A stretch of 64,000 nucleotides of DNA, from the NCBI GenBank assembly GCA_031308135.1, contig JAHLJT010004567.1, positions 30,415,602 through 30,479,601 of the forward strand, in the 5' to 3' direction. Shown one piece after another: positions 11,815-23,185 of this stretch; position 1 is the first letter of the stretch, and each line of letters begins with the position of its first letter. Origin of the DNA: Acheta domesticus. Lineage: Eukaryota > Arthropoda > Insecta > Orthoptera > Gryllidae. A model generated the notes under the pieces. That model searched no databases and had not been told where the DNA came from. It saw nothing but the letters and a program-made list of their open reading frames with translations. The translations under genes were made by a program, and so were the position numbers.

Positions 11815-12520
11815 ATTTGGGAATAGGGAGCAGTTAGAGCCAAAGAAAAAACGGAGAAAAGGATGAGCCCATGGGCGACGAGGAGCGGAGAGAAGGAAGC
11901 ATGGGCCAGGAAGCAGGGATTTCGGAGGGAGTGTGGTAAGCGAGGAGAACAACCACGGAGGTTGCAGCAGAGTTCGAGGAGAGATCCGAACGAGGAGCAA
12001 GTATCAGCAGAGAAATAATAAACAGGGAGCTGATAGCAGGGCTCAGGCAGAAAGAAACTTCGAACAGGGAAGCAGGGATCAGGAAGGGGCTGCTGGGAGC
12101 CGGAAGATCAAGAACGGTGTGCTCATTGGGAAGGGCAGCGAGCGGGGAACCGGTTGTAGGGGAGAAACGAGAAACAACACGGAGAGAGCAGAAGAAAGCA
12201 AGGAGAAAGAAAATAGGATCGGAGATCAGGAAACGGAGAGCAGGGTTCAGGAAGGGAGAGTGGGGAGCGGTGGGAGTGCGGGGAGAGCATCGAGCGGGGA
12301 GCAGATAACAGCGGAGAAATGAGAAGGAAGCAGGGAGGAAGAAGATTGAAGCAGTGCGCGGGGATCAGGAAGGGGATTGGAAACAACAAGGCTTGAGTAA
12401 GCGGCGGGGAGAGCAGCAAACGGGTGGCAGGTAGCAACGGAGAAGTGAGGAAGAAGCTTGGAGCGGGATGGGGATGGGGACGGGGACGCAGGGAGCTAGA
12501 GAAAGAAGAACGGAGTGAGC
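11815..12520 (+). repeat. Degenerate purine-rich tract (GGAGCAGGGA-type)
   Basis: About 700 bp of strongly purine-biased plus strand built of imperfect units around GGGAGCAGGGAACAGGAAG. Open frames of up to 129 codons (Glu/Arg/Gly-rich) run through it on three frames and are explained by the missing T. It adjoins the CpG island downstream. Confidence 0.65.
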
Positions 12521-12800
12521 GGCGGGGGGCAAGGATCCGTGCGCCGGGAGGGGGCGCTGGAGAGGGGAGCAGAGGTCGCGGGTCGCGTTACGACCCCTGT
12601 GCCGCGCGCGGGATAACGAAGCGGGCGAGGCGAAGGCCTGTGTGGGGAGGGGCGGGGAGGGGGTGGGGAGGGGCGGGGCGGGGCGGGGCGGCGAGCGCCT
12701 AACGACGTGACACCGCCTGCCAACGCGCCAGCCAGGAAACGTCGCGGGGGAGGGATTGCCCGCCTCCTTCCCCAGAGCTTGGGGTGCAGCTACGCCGACG
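12521..12800. promoter_or_regulatory. CpG island with G-rich runs
   Basis: GC-rich with dense CpG. It contains a ggggcggggcggggcggggcgg-type G-run near 12665-12690 that could form a G-quadruplex, and CGTCACG-like motifs on the minus strand (cgacgtgac at about 12703). No convincing open frame. Confidence 0.45.
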
Positions 12801-13854
12801 CAGCATTAGGTTGCTACGTGGGCACAGGGCTTGCCGGAAACGATCTCCCATTCGGTACGTTAAAAAATGTATATGGCGAGTACTTCGGGAAGTTTTGAAA
12901 ACAATACCCTGCCGCCTTTATGTAGAAAAACACTTCATTACAACGCGTTAAATAGGCAAACATATCTAACAATGTTTTCGTAAAAAGTAATATGAAAAAA
13001 CCTTAGTTTTGCTAGGAAACTCGATGAATTCAACAGTTATGACTTAGAAGCCACGACATTTCTGGACACTGAATCAACTTTAATTTAATAAATGAAAATT
13101 CTCTACGCAATTAAAATTTCTATAATAAACTACACCAATTGCTATGAATCTAGGCAAACAGTGACGTCAGTGACAAACAGTGGTACATGTGAGACTTCCT
13201 TTTTTATCTGCAACTGTTTGGCGATGGTACATCACAAAATATATAATTTAATAATAATAAAATTTTTTCTTTTCCATTAAAAAGAAATTCACTATGAACT
13301 CTATTGCAAGAATATTTTACCATTTTCGTTTTGAAATACTGAATGTCAAACATGCTTACAAGAAGAATTATCTCTTTACATTTTACCTGCGATTCTATTT
13401 TCCTTCACTCATACCGAAATTTTTGCAACATTTGTATAGTAATGCACCATACATTTGTTCAAATGTCCACATTGTTACATTACAATATGATTGAGAATTA
13501 ATTTGACGCAATTATTCTCGAATTGAGAAAATTGGAAGCTACCTGAATATCGTATCTGAAACCAAGTAGAGAATACGATTACATTTCGCCATTACGGTAG
13601 AAAAGGGGTGTACACACACATAAGTGTGTAATAGTACACACATAAGTGTGTAATAATCCTTTCATAGTGTAAAAATGTTGATATATTTTGCAATAGCCAC
13701 GGATACAAGTTTATTAGATCATTTTAGTGATCACATGTTTTTCTTTCGCAATTTTTCTTCTGACAATATAATTACTATTCATTTTTTTCAATTCTTATTT
13801 ATCTTTAAACGACACCTATTCATGCCGCAATCGGTATAAAATTTGAAACATCTC
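12801..13854. other. AT-rich non-coding stretch with a small palindrome duplication
   Basis: A palindromic motif, acacataagtgtgt, occurs twice in tandem (about 13614-13629 and 13637-13651). Otherwise nothing recognised. Confidence 0.6.
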
Positions 13855-14390
13855 AGCGGCAACTTGCATCTCTAGCATCATTGACCGGAAGGTCTAAGGG
13901 TTTGAGTTTCGACAGAGGACTTTCGAAGCTAGCTATATATTAGGGCCTAATTCAATTACTATCCGCAGGAGAATTCTAGCGGCAGGCTGCTCTAATCTGT
14001 AATTTTCCGTAGTATCTCCCATCAATAGCAGGTTAATATCGGAGCACTACCCTAACAAAGGGATCACGGACTACATGCGATATTTCCTTTCTCATCCTTG
14101 CTCACTTCTTTCTCATACGCACACACACTTACATGTACTATAATGCCGCATGCGCACAAAATACCAGGAGATATGTCGAGAAATTTCAGATTGTCTCAGC
14201 TGGGGCGGTTTCCCACTAGAGTAGATACCTGGGCATGGATAACCCGTAAAACGACGTGAATGTCGGTGCTGGAACTCATGTTTCACCTGCAATGGGACAC
14301 CGCCATAGCCTGGTGTAACCAGCATTACACACTCTACACTAATGACCTTAGTTATTGATGCGCCTGAAATCAATATTCGTGCAACGAGAC
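13855..14390 (+). mobile_element. SINE-A copy, diverged, near full length
   Basis: Matches the SINE-A plan: a tRNA-like head with gaccggaaggtctaagggtttgagt (box-B region about 13885-13915), body blocks gagaattctagcggcaggctgctct and atctcccatcaatagcaggttaa, the tacgcacacacacttacatgtac block, and the 3' block actaatgaccttagttattgatgcgcc before about 14375. The head is eroded. No TSD is clear. Confidence 0.8.
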
Positions 14391-14872
14391 CTCCCATTAG
14401 GCACTACATTTTCGTATACATCTATTTGGTTTAAAAAAGACAAGTTTAAATTTCATTCTTTAAAAAGCATTTAAAAGTCTGTCGGAATGAAAGTAATAAA
14501 CCGAGCCATCCCGAATCGGTATCTCTCGCCACAATTTACAAATCTCCTTGAGGAGATGTAGTGAACCGGGAAAGAGGTCTACTTTTAGTGGAGGGAGAGC
14601 ATCCACAGGTTCTTTCGCGGAAGCCGCTTGGAAAGTAACTTGGCAGTGACTTACATTTCCCCTTTTCCTCTGATCCTTCCCCTACTTTTCCACGTAATCA
14701 CCCCCGAATTGGGCACTTGTTCGGTGTCTCCGCCGACTCGTCGCCTCTGCGCGGAGATCAGTGTTAATCTGCCTCCTCACCACTGGCTGACTTCGCCTGG
14801 CTGCCGAGCCGTTCCGTCTCGCACGCTACCATTGCCACTGGGGACAGCCCCACAGACGGCGGAGCGTTTTAA
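14391..14872. other. Mixed-composition non-coding stretch
   Basis: Rises in GC content from about 14600. A 105-codon open frame (14628-14945) has no recognisable domain and overlaps the repeat at its 3' end. Confidence 0.5.
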
Positions 14873-14923
14873 ACCAGTGTTGTCAAGGTCGATGCCACGA
14901 GCGGGAGTCCGTGGCAAGAGTGC
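14873..14923 (+). repeat. Rep-E short repeat, near-identical to 57077-57127
   Basis: accagtgttgtcaaggtc and the following bases through gagtccgtggca are identical to 57077-57120 over 44 bp, then one mismatch, then six more matches. The identity is much higher than for other repeats in the window. Confidence 0.85.
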
Positions 14924-14949
14924 TTTGTCGCTATGTAAATATTAATGAC

Positions 14950-15835
14950 GTGATAGGCTGGTCAAAAAATTACACACTTTTGATTTCTTAAAAAATGCCT
15001 TTATGTCATCTCATAAAGTGCATTTAGCACTATCCCTGTTAAAAGTTTAAATAAAAAATTTGAAGCCGTTTTTCAGAAAAAAAACTGTTTTGTTATTTTT
15101 TTAAAATTGCCTATATTGAACGCAATATTGCACGAAAACTATATATACAATTTTCGAAAAAATGTACATGACCTTATTGAAAGAACTAAATATGTAGAAC
15201 AAATTTAATTTCAATCAAAATCTATATTTTTATGTTTTTAGTTGTAGGTTGACGCCGAAAGCAATTCAAGCTTTTTGAAACAATGAAAAGAGAGAAAATC
15301 GGACATATTCCACCTTTATAAGTGTATTTTACTCTATTATTACCAGAAATTTAAAGAAAAAATTGGAGACATTTTTGAGAAAATTGTTAAAAATGCTCCG
15401 AGGGTTTCATGTAAATTACCTCCAAATTTTAAAGGATAATTATCAAATCGCAGCGCTTTGAGTCGAGGCCAGATGTATCGGAAATATCCATTTTGGAAAA
15501 GCTGCTATCTATGGTTTAGGCGCTTGTGATATTCATGGACAGACGGACGGACGTGTTGGAAAAAACACTTTTTCGGTATCAGGAGGACCCTAAAATGTGT
15601 ACTTCCGTTGAAATCTCGAAATCGATTTTCCCCCAGCATTACATAACTTTCTTAGTACTACACATACAGATTGATTCAGTCCTCGTTGCTCATACAGGAC
15701 CTTGTGATAGAGTGCACTTATTTCTGAGTGCAAAAGGAAGTAGTGTAAACCCTATCCAAAATTTTGAAAAAAATATTTTTGGCATTGGTCGTATTTTGAA
15801 AAAAAGATATCCCAAATATTAGCCCCAGCATTAAA
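14950..15835 (+). repeat. Rep-B interspersed repeat, long copy
   Basis: Contains the Rep-B plan: a long A/T-rich 5' region with imperfect frames, a tttatggtttaggcgcttgtg block, gacagacggacggacg at 15537-15552, ttttcggtatcaggagga, a gaaatctcgaaatcgatttt block and ccagcattacataactttc at 15632-15652. A 98-codon frame crosses it but has no known domain. Confidence 0.65.
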
Positions 15836-15984
15836 TAGTGATCCTTATTTTCATTATGGCCTACTTATCTAACGAATAAGAACGGAGAGAAAAAACTATT
15901 ATTTAAGTGTTATTTAGGATAGTTCATCATATTTGCGTGTACAATCAAAATCTCGTATTTGCACTTCATATAACAAGGGCTCTA

Positions 15985-16175
15985 CTAGCGTTCAAAATGG
16001 TCTCCTCAAGATTGGCATCTACGCTGCACGACCTCCTTGACGCGCACAACTTTGCCGAGTTATAGCTTTATTTCTGCCGCCACGCTTTCAATGCGCCGAT
16101 GGACATCTCGATCCTCGACTTCGGTACCATAAATGCTGTCTTTCATTAACGACCAGCTCCAAAAACGTTGGTAAT
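15985..16175 (-). pseudogene. Decayed DDE transposase C-terminus
   Basis: On the minus strand the reading WSLMKDSIYGTEVEDRDV, then HRRIESVAAEIK, a stop, then VVQRRCQS, a stop, and GDHFE matches the C-terminal region of mariner/IS630-like DDE transposases common in insects (pattern W..L...IY.TPV.D...L..RI..A, then RR...C....GGHFE). Two in-frame stops and loss of everything upstream show it is dead. The usual GGHFE motif is altered to GDHFE. No terminal inverted repeats were identified. Function: remnant of a cut-and-paste DNA transposon. Confidence 0.65.
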
Positions 16176-17125
16176 ACCTGATTTATAAAATTCATATACT
16201 GAACGCCTCTTTTGTGTGGGAAATGCCTAGAGAATTGAAAATGACGTTCTCAGTGTCTAAGTTTTTGTGTTTCTACAGTGTGTACACTTTTAGCATATGT
16301 TGCCCCCGCTGGAAATGGAAAATGCATAATATCGCCACAAGAATTGTTCACCATACGAGGGACTGTGATGCGTTGACCTCGCGCGAAGTTTGCCTTGTGC
16401 TCGCTTTCGGGGTTTCTGGGATAGTATTAGCAATTGAGTTTTCGAGAGCAGTGGCTGACCCTAACGCGTGGTGAAACCGCTCGCTCGCTTGCCGTAGCCC
16501 GTGTTACACAGAGTATAAGCGCATAGTCCAAAGTTAAACGTTAATTATTTACACCACTAAACGACGAAGATTATCAAATTTTGGCAAATTCAGTTTGTAC
16601 ATTACATATTTGATAAGGTCCCGGCGTATTAGCCACGAGAACTGAATCATCCTGTATTACTCCATATTTACGTACGCATACGAGAAAGTAAGAATTAAAT
16701 TAAATGATTGGATTTTCATTACCTAAGAATATTCACTTTTATTTTATATATACTATAACTATTATTTTTGTGAAGGAAATAAAAAACGTCAGACCAAACA
16801 TTTATTTGTAAATTAATTTCGTAAACACACTTGTAATTATATTCGAGAATATATATTCATTCATTGTACACTTTTCAAATAAATATGAAAATTCATCGTA
16901 TGAATTTTTATTTATATATTTTACAATTCTCTGGATATCTCACTGTTCACATCGTGGCACTGAAACTACGTCCATTGCCTCGATCGCAAACCTTCAATCA
17001 CAAGACCACTCTTGTAGAAGCAGATTCTGTCAGTCCTTTTTCCACAGTTTTGAGCAAATGCTTTCGGTCAGATTTGTGCCAAAGTCCGATTAATCCCGAC
17101 TGTCAGGAAAATATAGCTTCCATTT
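16176..17125. other. AT-rich non-coding stretch
   Basis: No gene or repeat family of this window recognised. A short GC-richer patch (about 16360-16510) is unassigned and may belong to the adjacent transposon relic. Confidence 0.5.
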
Positions 17126-17430
17126 TGAAGAAAAAAAAAAAAAGAAAAAAAAGGAAAAAATCCCGCTGCCCGACCCCACATGGAAATCCCCCGAGCCCCG
17201 CAACCCGCTTCTTGAACCGTCTCGTGGTGATTCTCACCGGCCGCAACGACCCTCGCAGGTCGCGCGCGCGCTCACACAAACAATCGCGACGCAACACGCA
17301 AACACGCGCGCGCCCCGCGGCCGGGCCGCAAACCCGAGGCGCAAACAAACGCGAAGCGCAGGCGCGGCCGGGTGGCCGCAGCGGCGGCCGCCGCTCTCGC
17401 CACTCTCCGACCCCGACGCGCGCCTACGTC
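17126..17430. promoter_or_regulatory. A-tract followed by CpG-rich patch
   Basis: 17127-17160 is a nearly pure A/G-interrupted poly(A) tract. 17163-17430 is CpG-rich (cgcgcgcgctcacac, gcggccgggccg). A 248-codon open frame (16864-17610) spans three compositionally different zones and has no domain, so I do not call it a gene. Confidence 0.4.
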
Positions 17431-17611
17431 CACAGACATGGCTGTCACCTACACACATACCGCACTCTACCGACACCACCGACATCACACACCACATCTT
17501 CAAACGTCATCGTTCATCATCGTCCTCATCATCTTATTGCTTTTCAGTTGTGTGTCTCCTCATTCCCACCCCACTTGCTACCTCGTCACGTACACCTCAA
17601 TTGTCTCTAAC

Positions 17612-17925
17612 AGCATAGGTGGTTCAGGACATCAGTTGCCCTCCAGTGCTTTTGACTGAGGAGGTCCTAGAGTTGCAGTTTCGACGGTGGAAAGATTTTC
17701 GACACTTCATAGCTAGGTCGAATTCTACTGCTGTCTGAAGGAGAATTAGTAGCGGCCGGTTGCTCTGATCGGTAGTTTTCCATGTTTTTTTTTCAGTTAA
17801 CACCAGGCGAATGCCTGGAGCAGGACGCTCACAAACGGGCAATGGACCACGCGCTATCTTTTCTTTCTCTTCCTTGTTGTTTCCTTACCCCTTACATATA
17901 CATGCACTACACTACTTATTGTTTG
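17612..17925 (+). mobile_element. SINE-A copy, 3'-truncated
   Basis: Head block ggacatcagttgccctccagtgc, a box-B-like region near gaggaggtcctagagttgcagtttcgacgg (eroded), body blocks tagctaggtcgaattctactg, gcggccggttgctctgatcggtagttttcc and acaccaggcgaatgcctgg, ending near catgcactacactac (17901-17915). Confidence 0.8.
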
Positions 17926-18961
17926 GTCACGTATAAATAATATGTTAATAATAATTTTTATCGAATGTTAAAAATAAATGACATCGTGTTTTGGTTCTAA
18001 TCCATTTATTCACTTTTATTCATAAATCATCTAAGTAAAACATCTTGTATCTATATACATAATTTGTAAATATTATTTTAGAGTATTTTCTGTCTTAAAG
18101 CACCTGTCATCTAATGTTTCTTATCAATATTCTAGGCAGACAAGGTTCAAAATCCAGTTTAATGATATTGCCACTTACAAAATTATCGGAAAAGATAACT
18201 AACTCTTTTTTGAAAAAATCGATGATCCTAGAAAAATGCATCGATCTGAAAAAAACATCGAAAACCAAACATCAATATCAATGTTTCTGGTGGAAAATAT
18301 CTATGTTTTAAAAACCTCAATGTTTCTTGCCATCCCTACGCAGGACCCTTACTCTTTGCTGCATTCCAGTTGCCTCCTGTGGGCCTTGCCTCCTCCTCTC
18401 TACTCCCAGTTGCAACCCTCGCCGCCGCCGCCAACTCCCTTACGCGCCTCTGTAGCATTTAATTGAGAACCGGCGCGAAAAAGCTTGTTTGCATTCACTT
18501 TAACAAGATACGGAAATATACATACCGCATACGCAAACCCCTTTTCTCCACCCAGGTCGCGACGCATAAAAAAATACAACGTTGTCTGGGCGCGCTCTTC
18601 TATCTCTGGGGCACTGTTTCTCTTTCTTTTTTCCTGGAACGCGCGCCAACGATTCTCCCAAACTCGTATGTGCTAAAGGAGTTTTTATTCATTCAATTTA
18701 CTTGTATTAAACTGTAAATTTTATTATTCCGATTGCTTTTAATATAATATTTGCAATATACAAAATGTTTCTATATTTAACATAAGTTATTCCACATGAT
18801 TAATCCTTCTCTAATCTATTCAGTTTTTACAATCCTAACATCCTTTAACAATTATTCCATACAGTTTTCTCCTGTACAGCAACATTCTATTCAGAATTTC
18901 TCAGGATGTTACAAACTTCTAGAGCAGATAGAGGGATGTAGATGATAATTTTTTGCCAAGG
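17926..18961. other. AT-rich non-coding stretch
   Basis: Nothing recognised. Short C/T-rich patch at 18340-18450 and a mixed patch at 18470-18670, without repeats or coding signal. Confidence 0.5.
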
Positions 18962-18974
18962 AACATGTGTGGAC

Positions 18975-19528
18975 CGGGAGATGTGGCTCAGAACGTCAAC
19001 TGGAAGGCCACTACAGTCCTCTAACCGGGAGATCCTTGGTTCGAGTTCTAACGGAGGCATGATTTTTGACACTAGCCTGTCAGCTACTGTCAATTCAGTC
19101 GCTGTCTGGAGGAGAATTCTAGCGGTCGGCTGCTCTGATCGGTAATTTTCCGTGGTTTCTCTCATCAGCACTAGGCGAAAGCCGGATCACTACCCTAACA
19201 AACGAGCCACGGACCGCGCGAAATCTCTCTTCCCTGTTCCTTGTCCTATTCTCTCCTCTTACACAAACACTTACTCTAACATGCACTACACTACCACACA
19301 TGCCGGGAGACCGGTCGGGAGCTTAGAGCTTGTCGTGGCTGGGGCAGTGCCCCGCTGGTGGGAGATGGTTGGGGAAAACCCCGCTAGCCGACGATAGGTC
19401 GGCGCCGGATCCCGCCAACCAGCGGAGGAAGACCATTGCCACCTCCCGAGGAACAAACATGCACTATTCCTACGATAATAACGACCCTGTTAGTTGACGC
19501 GTCAGGAATCACTAACAATCAATCAATC
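18975..19528 (+). mobile_element. SINE-A, full-length copy with perfect TSD
   Basis: This is the best-preserved copy, about 554 bp. Head: gggagatgtggctcagaac (box-A-like) and ccttggttcgagttctaac (box-B-like, internal RNA polymerase III promoter). Body: gaattctagcggtcggctgctctgatcgg, tctctcatcagcactaggcg, acactaccacacatgccgggaga. 3' end: gttgacgcgtcaggaatcac and a short (AATC)n tail. It is flanked by the exact 13-bp direct repeat aacatgtgtggac (18962-18974 and 19529-19541). SINEs of this type are non-coding and borrow a LINE's reverse transcriptase. Confidence 0.9.
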
Positions 19529-19541
19529 AACATGTGTGGAC

Positions 19542-20030
19542 ATTTCGTAGAAATAAATTACACAAATTCATGTGGCTTTTGTCTCCTGGTTGTAGGCAAC
19601 CTGCCATGAAATTCAAGTACGGCGGGTTAAGAAAGTCTTGCTCCGTTAGAAATACACCCGCATTACACCATTGCATGATATACGTATTTTGCCATAAATT
19701 ATGGATAAAACTTAGAACTATGAAAACGTGTGAACTTATATATATAGATATATTTATTCATTGAAGAAATGTGATCATTTCTGACTCCTTACATGGCTTA
19801 GAAGTTTTCTACATTTATTCTGAGACAACTGTAAGTTTGGTACGTGTGTTGACTGCCCTATTCATCTCTCCGCAACTTGACAGGACTTCACCTACACAGT
19901 TCCTTATAACTAACTCTGCATCCGTCACACTCATTTACTCGCCTTTTTTGCCATTCATACATGAACTGCATTGTTCTCTTTTCTTTCACAACCTGCTGCC
20001 TGTGCTCCCTGCCGCTGTGTGCCGGTACAA
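19542..20030. other. AT-rich to mixed non-coding stretch
   Basis: Nothing recognised. A 152-codon open frame (19771-20229) runs from here into the CpG island and has no recognisable domain. Confidence 0.5.
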
Positions 20031-20420
20031 CTGCTCTCACTTACTTTTGAGCCCCTCGGACGCTCTCCATTGGCCCTTTAGCGCTCTCGTCTGCGCGGAG
20101 TCGCTCTCTGTCGCTCTCCCGAGCGCGCGCGTGGCCGGGGGAGCGGCCTCCGCCTTAATCCCGGAAAGTACGTCCGCTGCGCGTTTGTTTGAGGCGTCGG
20201 CGCGTGGGTGGAGGTCTTTCAGCGAATAATTTCCGCAGCGCCCCGCGCCTCCGCGGAGCGTTTTGGGGAGGCCGCAGCGAGGGCAGAGGTGGCGGCGGCG
20301 GCGGCGGCAGCGGCGGAGGCGGAGGCGATGGTGACGGCAGCTGCGAGAGAGACGGTGAAGTCGGTGGATGCTGGGGAGTAGGCGGCGAGGGCAGCAGGTA
20401 GGTCAGAAGTGAAGGAAACT
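20031..20420. promoter_or_regulatory. CpG island
   Basis: Dense CpG with an inverted CCAAT (attgg at about 20070) and ccgcctccgcg patches, then (GGC)n at 20290-20325. It grades into the G-rich tract and the minisatellite downstream. It could be a promoter; no TATA or transcript signal is decisive. Confidence 0.45.
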
Positions 20421-20680
20421 GGAATGTGACGAGTGGAGTCGGTGGGATAGTGGCGGGGATAGGAGTGGGAGTGTGGATAGAAGAGACGAGGATATTGAGA
20501 ACAGGAGTTAAAGCAACTGGAATGTCGCGAATGGAGTCGGCAGGGTAGTTTCGAGGAATAGGAGGGAGAGTGTGAGTAAGGGGGTGGCGGGAATGTTAAG
20601 AACCGCAGGAACGGTGAAGAAAGTGAGGGATACCAGGATGGCGGGGCTGCAAAGTAGCGGCGGCAGAAGTGGACACGTGG
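20421..20680 (+). repeat. Degenerate G/A-rich tract
   Basis: Imperfect repeats of the type ggaatgtcgcgaatggagtcgg (compare 20431-20450 and 20519-20540) precede the 11-bp minisatellite. Confidence 0.55.
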
Positions 20681-20842
20681 CGAGAGGGCGGCGAGAGGGC
20701 GGCGAGAGGGCGGCGAGAGGGCGGCGAGAGGGCGGCGAGAGGGCGGCGAGAGGGCGGCGAGAGGGCGGCGAGAGGGCGGCGAGAGGGCGGCGAGAGGGCG
20801 GCGAGAGGGCGGCGAGAGGGCGGCGTGTGGGCGGCAAAAGGG
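20681..20842. repeat. 11-bp minisatellite (CGAGAGGGCGG)n
   Basis: About 13 uninterrupted copies of CGAGAGGGCGG from 20681 to about 20824, then two degenerate units. Because 11 is not a multiple of three and the unit has no stop in any plus-strand frame, all frames stay open; the repeated REGGERAARGR-type translations are a by-product. The homogeneity suggests recent expansion or strand slippage. Confidence 0.95.
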
Positions 20843-21240
20843 TGGTGTGAATAGTGGTGGGAGCGGCGGAGATGTCAGGGACTATGGCAGCGACGGCGTT
20901 GGCGCCTGTGCCAGTGGCAGTGGCGGCGATGTCTGAAGCAGCGGGAACTGCAGCATAGCCCAGGAAGTGCCGCTGAGGGTGGCGGTGTGCAGATAACGGC
21001 GGCTACGCTTAGCTGGGTCAGCGACACGCCGTGGAAGGCCCATTGACGGGGAAACGGCGAAGTAACTGGCGGCGAAGGAGGTGAAGAGGCGTTGCGAGGC
21101 GGAGATGGCGCATCACACACAGCGCTGAACCGTCGGAGCGCCGGGGCATGGCCTTGCAGGGCCCAAGGTAAAGCGGTTACTGCTGTTGCCTTCATCCTCC
21201 GGGACCGTGGGGCGAACCTCGGTTAATCCACGTAGAATGT
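20843..21240. other. GC-rich GGCGGN-type decayed repeat
   Basis: Continues the G-rich character with irregular ggcggcgatg / ggcggctacg units and scattered CpG, fading at about 21240. No gene seen. Confidence 0.45.
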
Positions 21241-22544
21241 GAGTTGAACACAGCAGGTTGAGTACAGGTTCCGATGCCGTTTTTGGCTTTGTGCCTGTCT
21301 TTTCTCCCCCGGTCTATTATCTAGTTCATATACTCATTTTACCTCTCAAGTATATAGCAATACTCTCGGTGCGAGATGACTCAGGCCATTTTTCACTTGC
21401 TTTCTCCATTTTTTGCCATTATTCTAAATGTAATTCCCCTTCAGCAAGTGCAATTAATATTGTGAATCTTGTAATTGTATGAATCCCTGATCTGAATGAA
21501 GAGGTAAGTATATTGTCGTACAGTATGCCCATTGAATTGTCCTTCAGTAAAACTATCTGATTATAAATTTTCTTCAGAAGAGGATGTGAAGTTCAATAAC
21601 ATTTTAAATTTTATATCATATGAAACAGAAGTCGATCAGAAATGTTTGCTACTATTTTGCGAAAAGTATTTGATTACTGTTTTTCTTACCAAATAAGAAA
21701 TTATAGAAGCAAAAACAGTATTAGTTCAGTTCTAGGAGTTTAATTTTAAATTTTATCAAGTTAAGAAAGCAAAACACATGTTATTAATATAACTAAAAAT
21801 ATTTTAGTATTTTTAGTTACTTTAGTATACGAAAAATTCTTTACTCTATTTCGTCGTATCTTTGACTATTTGAGCCCTAAAATTTATTAACAATTTCTCA
21901 TTCGTAAATGTTCTAGAAGCGATACCATATCTATAGGTAATGAAATAAAAAAGGAGACATAGACGAGCTGGAAATCGTTCCAAAAATACACATCTCCAGT
22001 TATTCTTGACTCTTAACGCTGTTCAATGTCCAATTTTTTGCAACGTCGTTGAAATTAAACTTTGTTACTAACTCTAAAATACTGCTAGAGACTCTGTAGG
22101 AACGTGTAAAGAAATGAATTACTTCTAGAAAACATTGTTCCATTTCCGCGGAGGCACACAGTGTACTAGAACACAAAATTGCGACAGGTTGCGTTGCGTA
22201 AAGACAACAACTTGAAATTCCAAGTCAATTAATGAAATAACTGCAAATGAAGTCACGGCAGAAGTAAATCCGATGAGCAAGGGAAATTAAAGTAAATTGA
22301 GGAGAGGTCTGCAATGATAAGGAAAGGAGAAAGAGTAGATTGCAGTTTCAGAGGCAGACGCTGTAAGTGCCAAGGAAGTCAAATAAATAGATCTGTGAAC
22401 ATATCAATAAAGAAGAAATCGCGAAGAAAACAGGTAAAAAAGAGAGCAAATTAATAGAGGAAAACGATGGTTCAGAGAATTCACGCAAAGCCGGTAACAC
22501 GTGTAGTTCAGACAACCAAGAAAGGCAGCACCACAGGGAGACGA
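21241..22544. other. AT-rich non-coding stretch, about 1.3 kb
   Basis: No gene, RNA or repeat family recognised. Confidence 0.55.
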
Positions 22545-23185
22545 CAGGTATTACCTCCGCGCGGGCGACAATAGACGCGAGCGCGGGCGACGCGGGCGTC
22601 CTAGAGGGCGCGACAAACATCCCAATAGCCCGGTTCCGGGGGCCAGCGCCGGCGCGTAACTTCTGCTTTGCGGGCGGCGGCGCGGCGAACGCGGCCCGCG
22701 CCGAGTAACTATTTTGTAAAACTCTCCCAAGACGGCCCCTGCTTGCGGCGGCGGAGGGCACGCGGGGGCGGGGCGAGGCGGGGAGGGGAGGGGAGGGGCG
22801 GCGAGGGGCGGCTTATGTACAGAGCGGCGGAGCAAACGGCCCGGGGGAACCAGGGGCGGTCTAAGCCCGTGAAACGACGCCGGGAAGGAACCGCGCCGAG
22901 CGGAGCGGCGAGGGGGCGAGGTGGAGGGCGGGGGCGAGGGGCGGGGGCGGAGCGGTTTTTTCCCTTTGTTTGAATCGCAAACGGAGCATTCGGGATCCAA
23001 TCCCTCGCCGGAGCACCCGGGCGGAACGCGGCGCGGCCAAATGGGGTGTCACGTTTCGGCGCGACGCGGCTTCCGCGAACCACTCGTCCTCGCTCGTCTT
23101 CGCTCCGGGGAGGGCCGACAGCGCCTGTTGGCGCCCGGAGGGGGGGCTGCGTTGCGTTTACGGCGCTTGGAGAGGTATCGTGCGC
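22545..23185. promoter_or_regulatory. CpG island, candidate regulatory element
   Basis: About 640 bp of dense CpG flanked on both sides by AT-rich DNA. It includes a non-repetitive patch, gagtaactattttgtaaaac (22704-22723), in GC-rich surroundings, a GGGGAGGGGAGGGG run at about 22779-22797, and a tttgaatcgcaaacggagca patch (22969-22988). Overlapping open frames up to 168 codons are Pro/Arg/Gly-rich and lack domains. Confidence 0.5.

Noticed and set aside
17127..17160. Poly(A) tail of a processed pseudogene
   Set aside because: The tract is interrupted by G, and the sequence upstream shows no exon-like or family match.
16864..17610. 248-codon open frame
   Set aside because: Crosses an AT-rich zone, a poly(A) tract and a CpG-rich patch with an abrupt composition change; no domain.
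20681..20842. CRISPR array
   Set aside because: Uninterrupted tandem units without spacers, in a eukaryotic context.
20572..20850. Repeat protein of REGGERAARGR units
   Set aside because: An 11-bp repeat opens all three frames at once; a by-product of a minisatellite.
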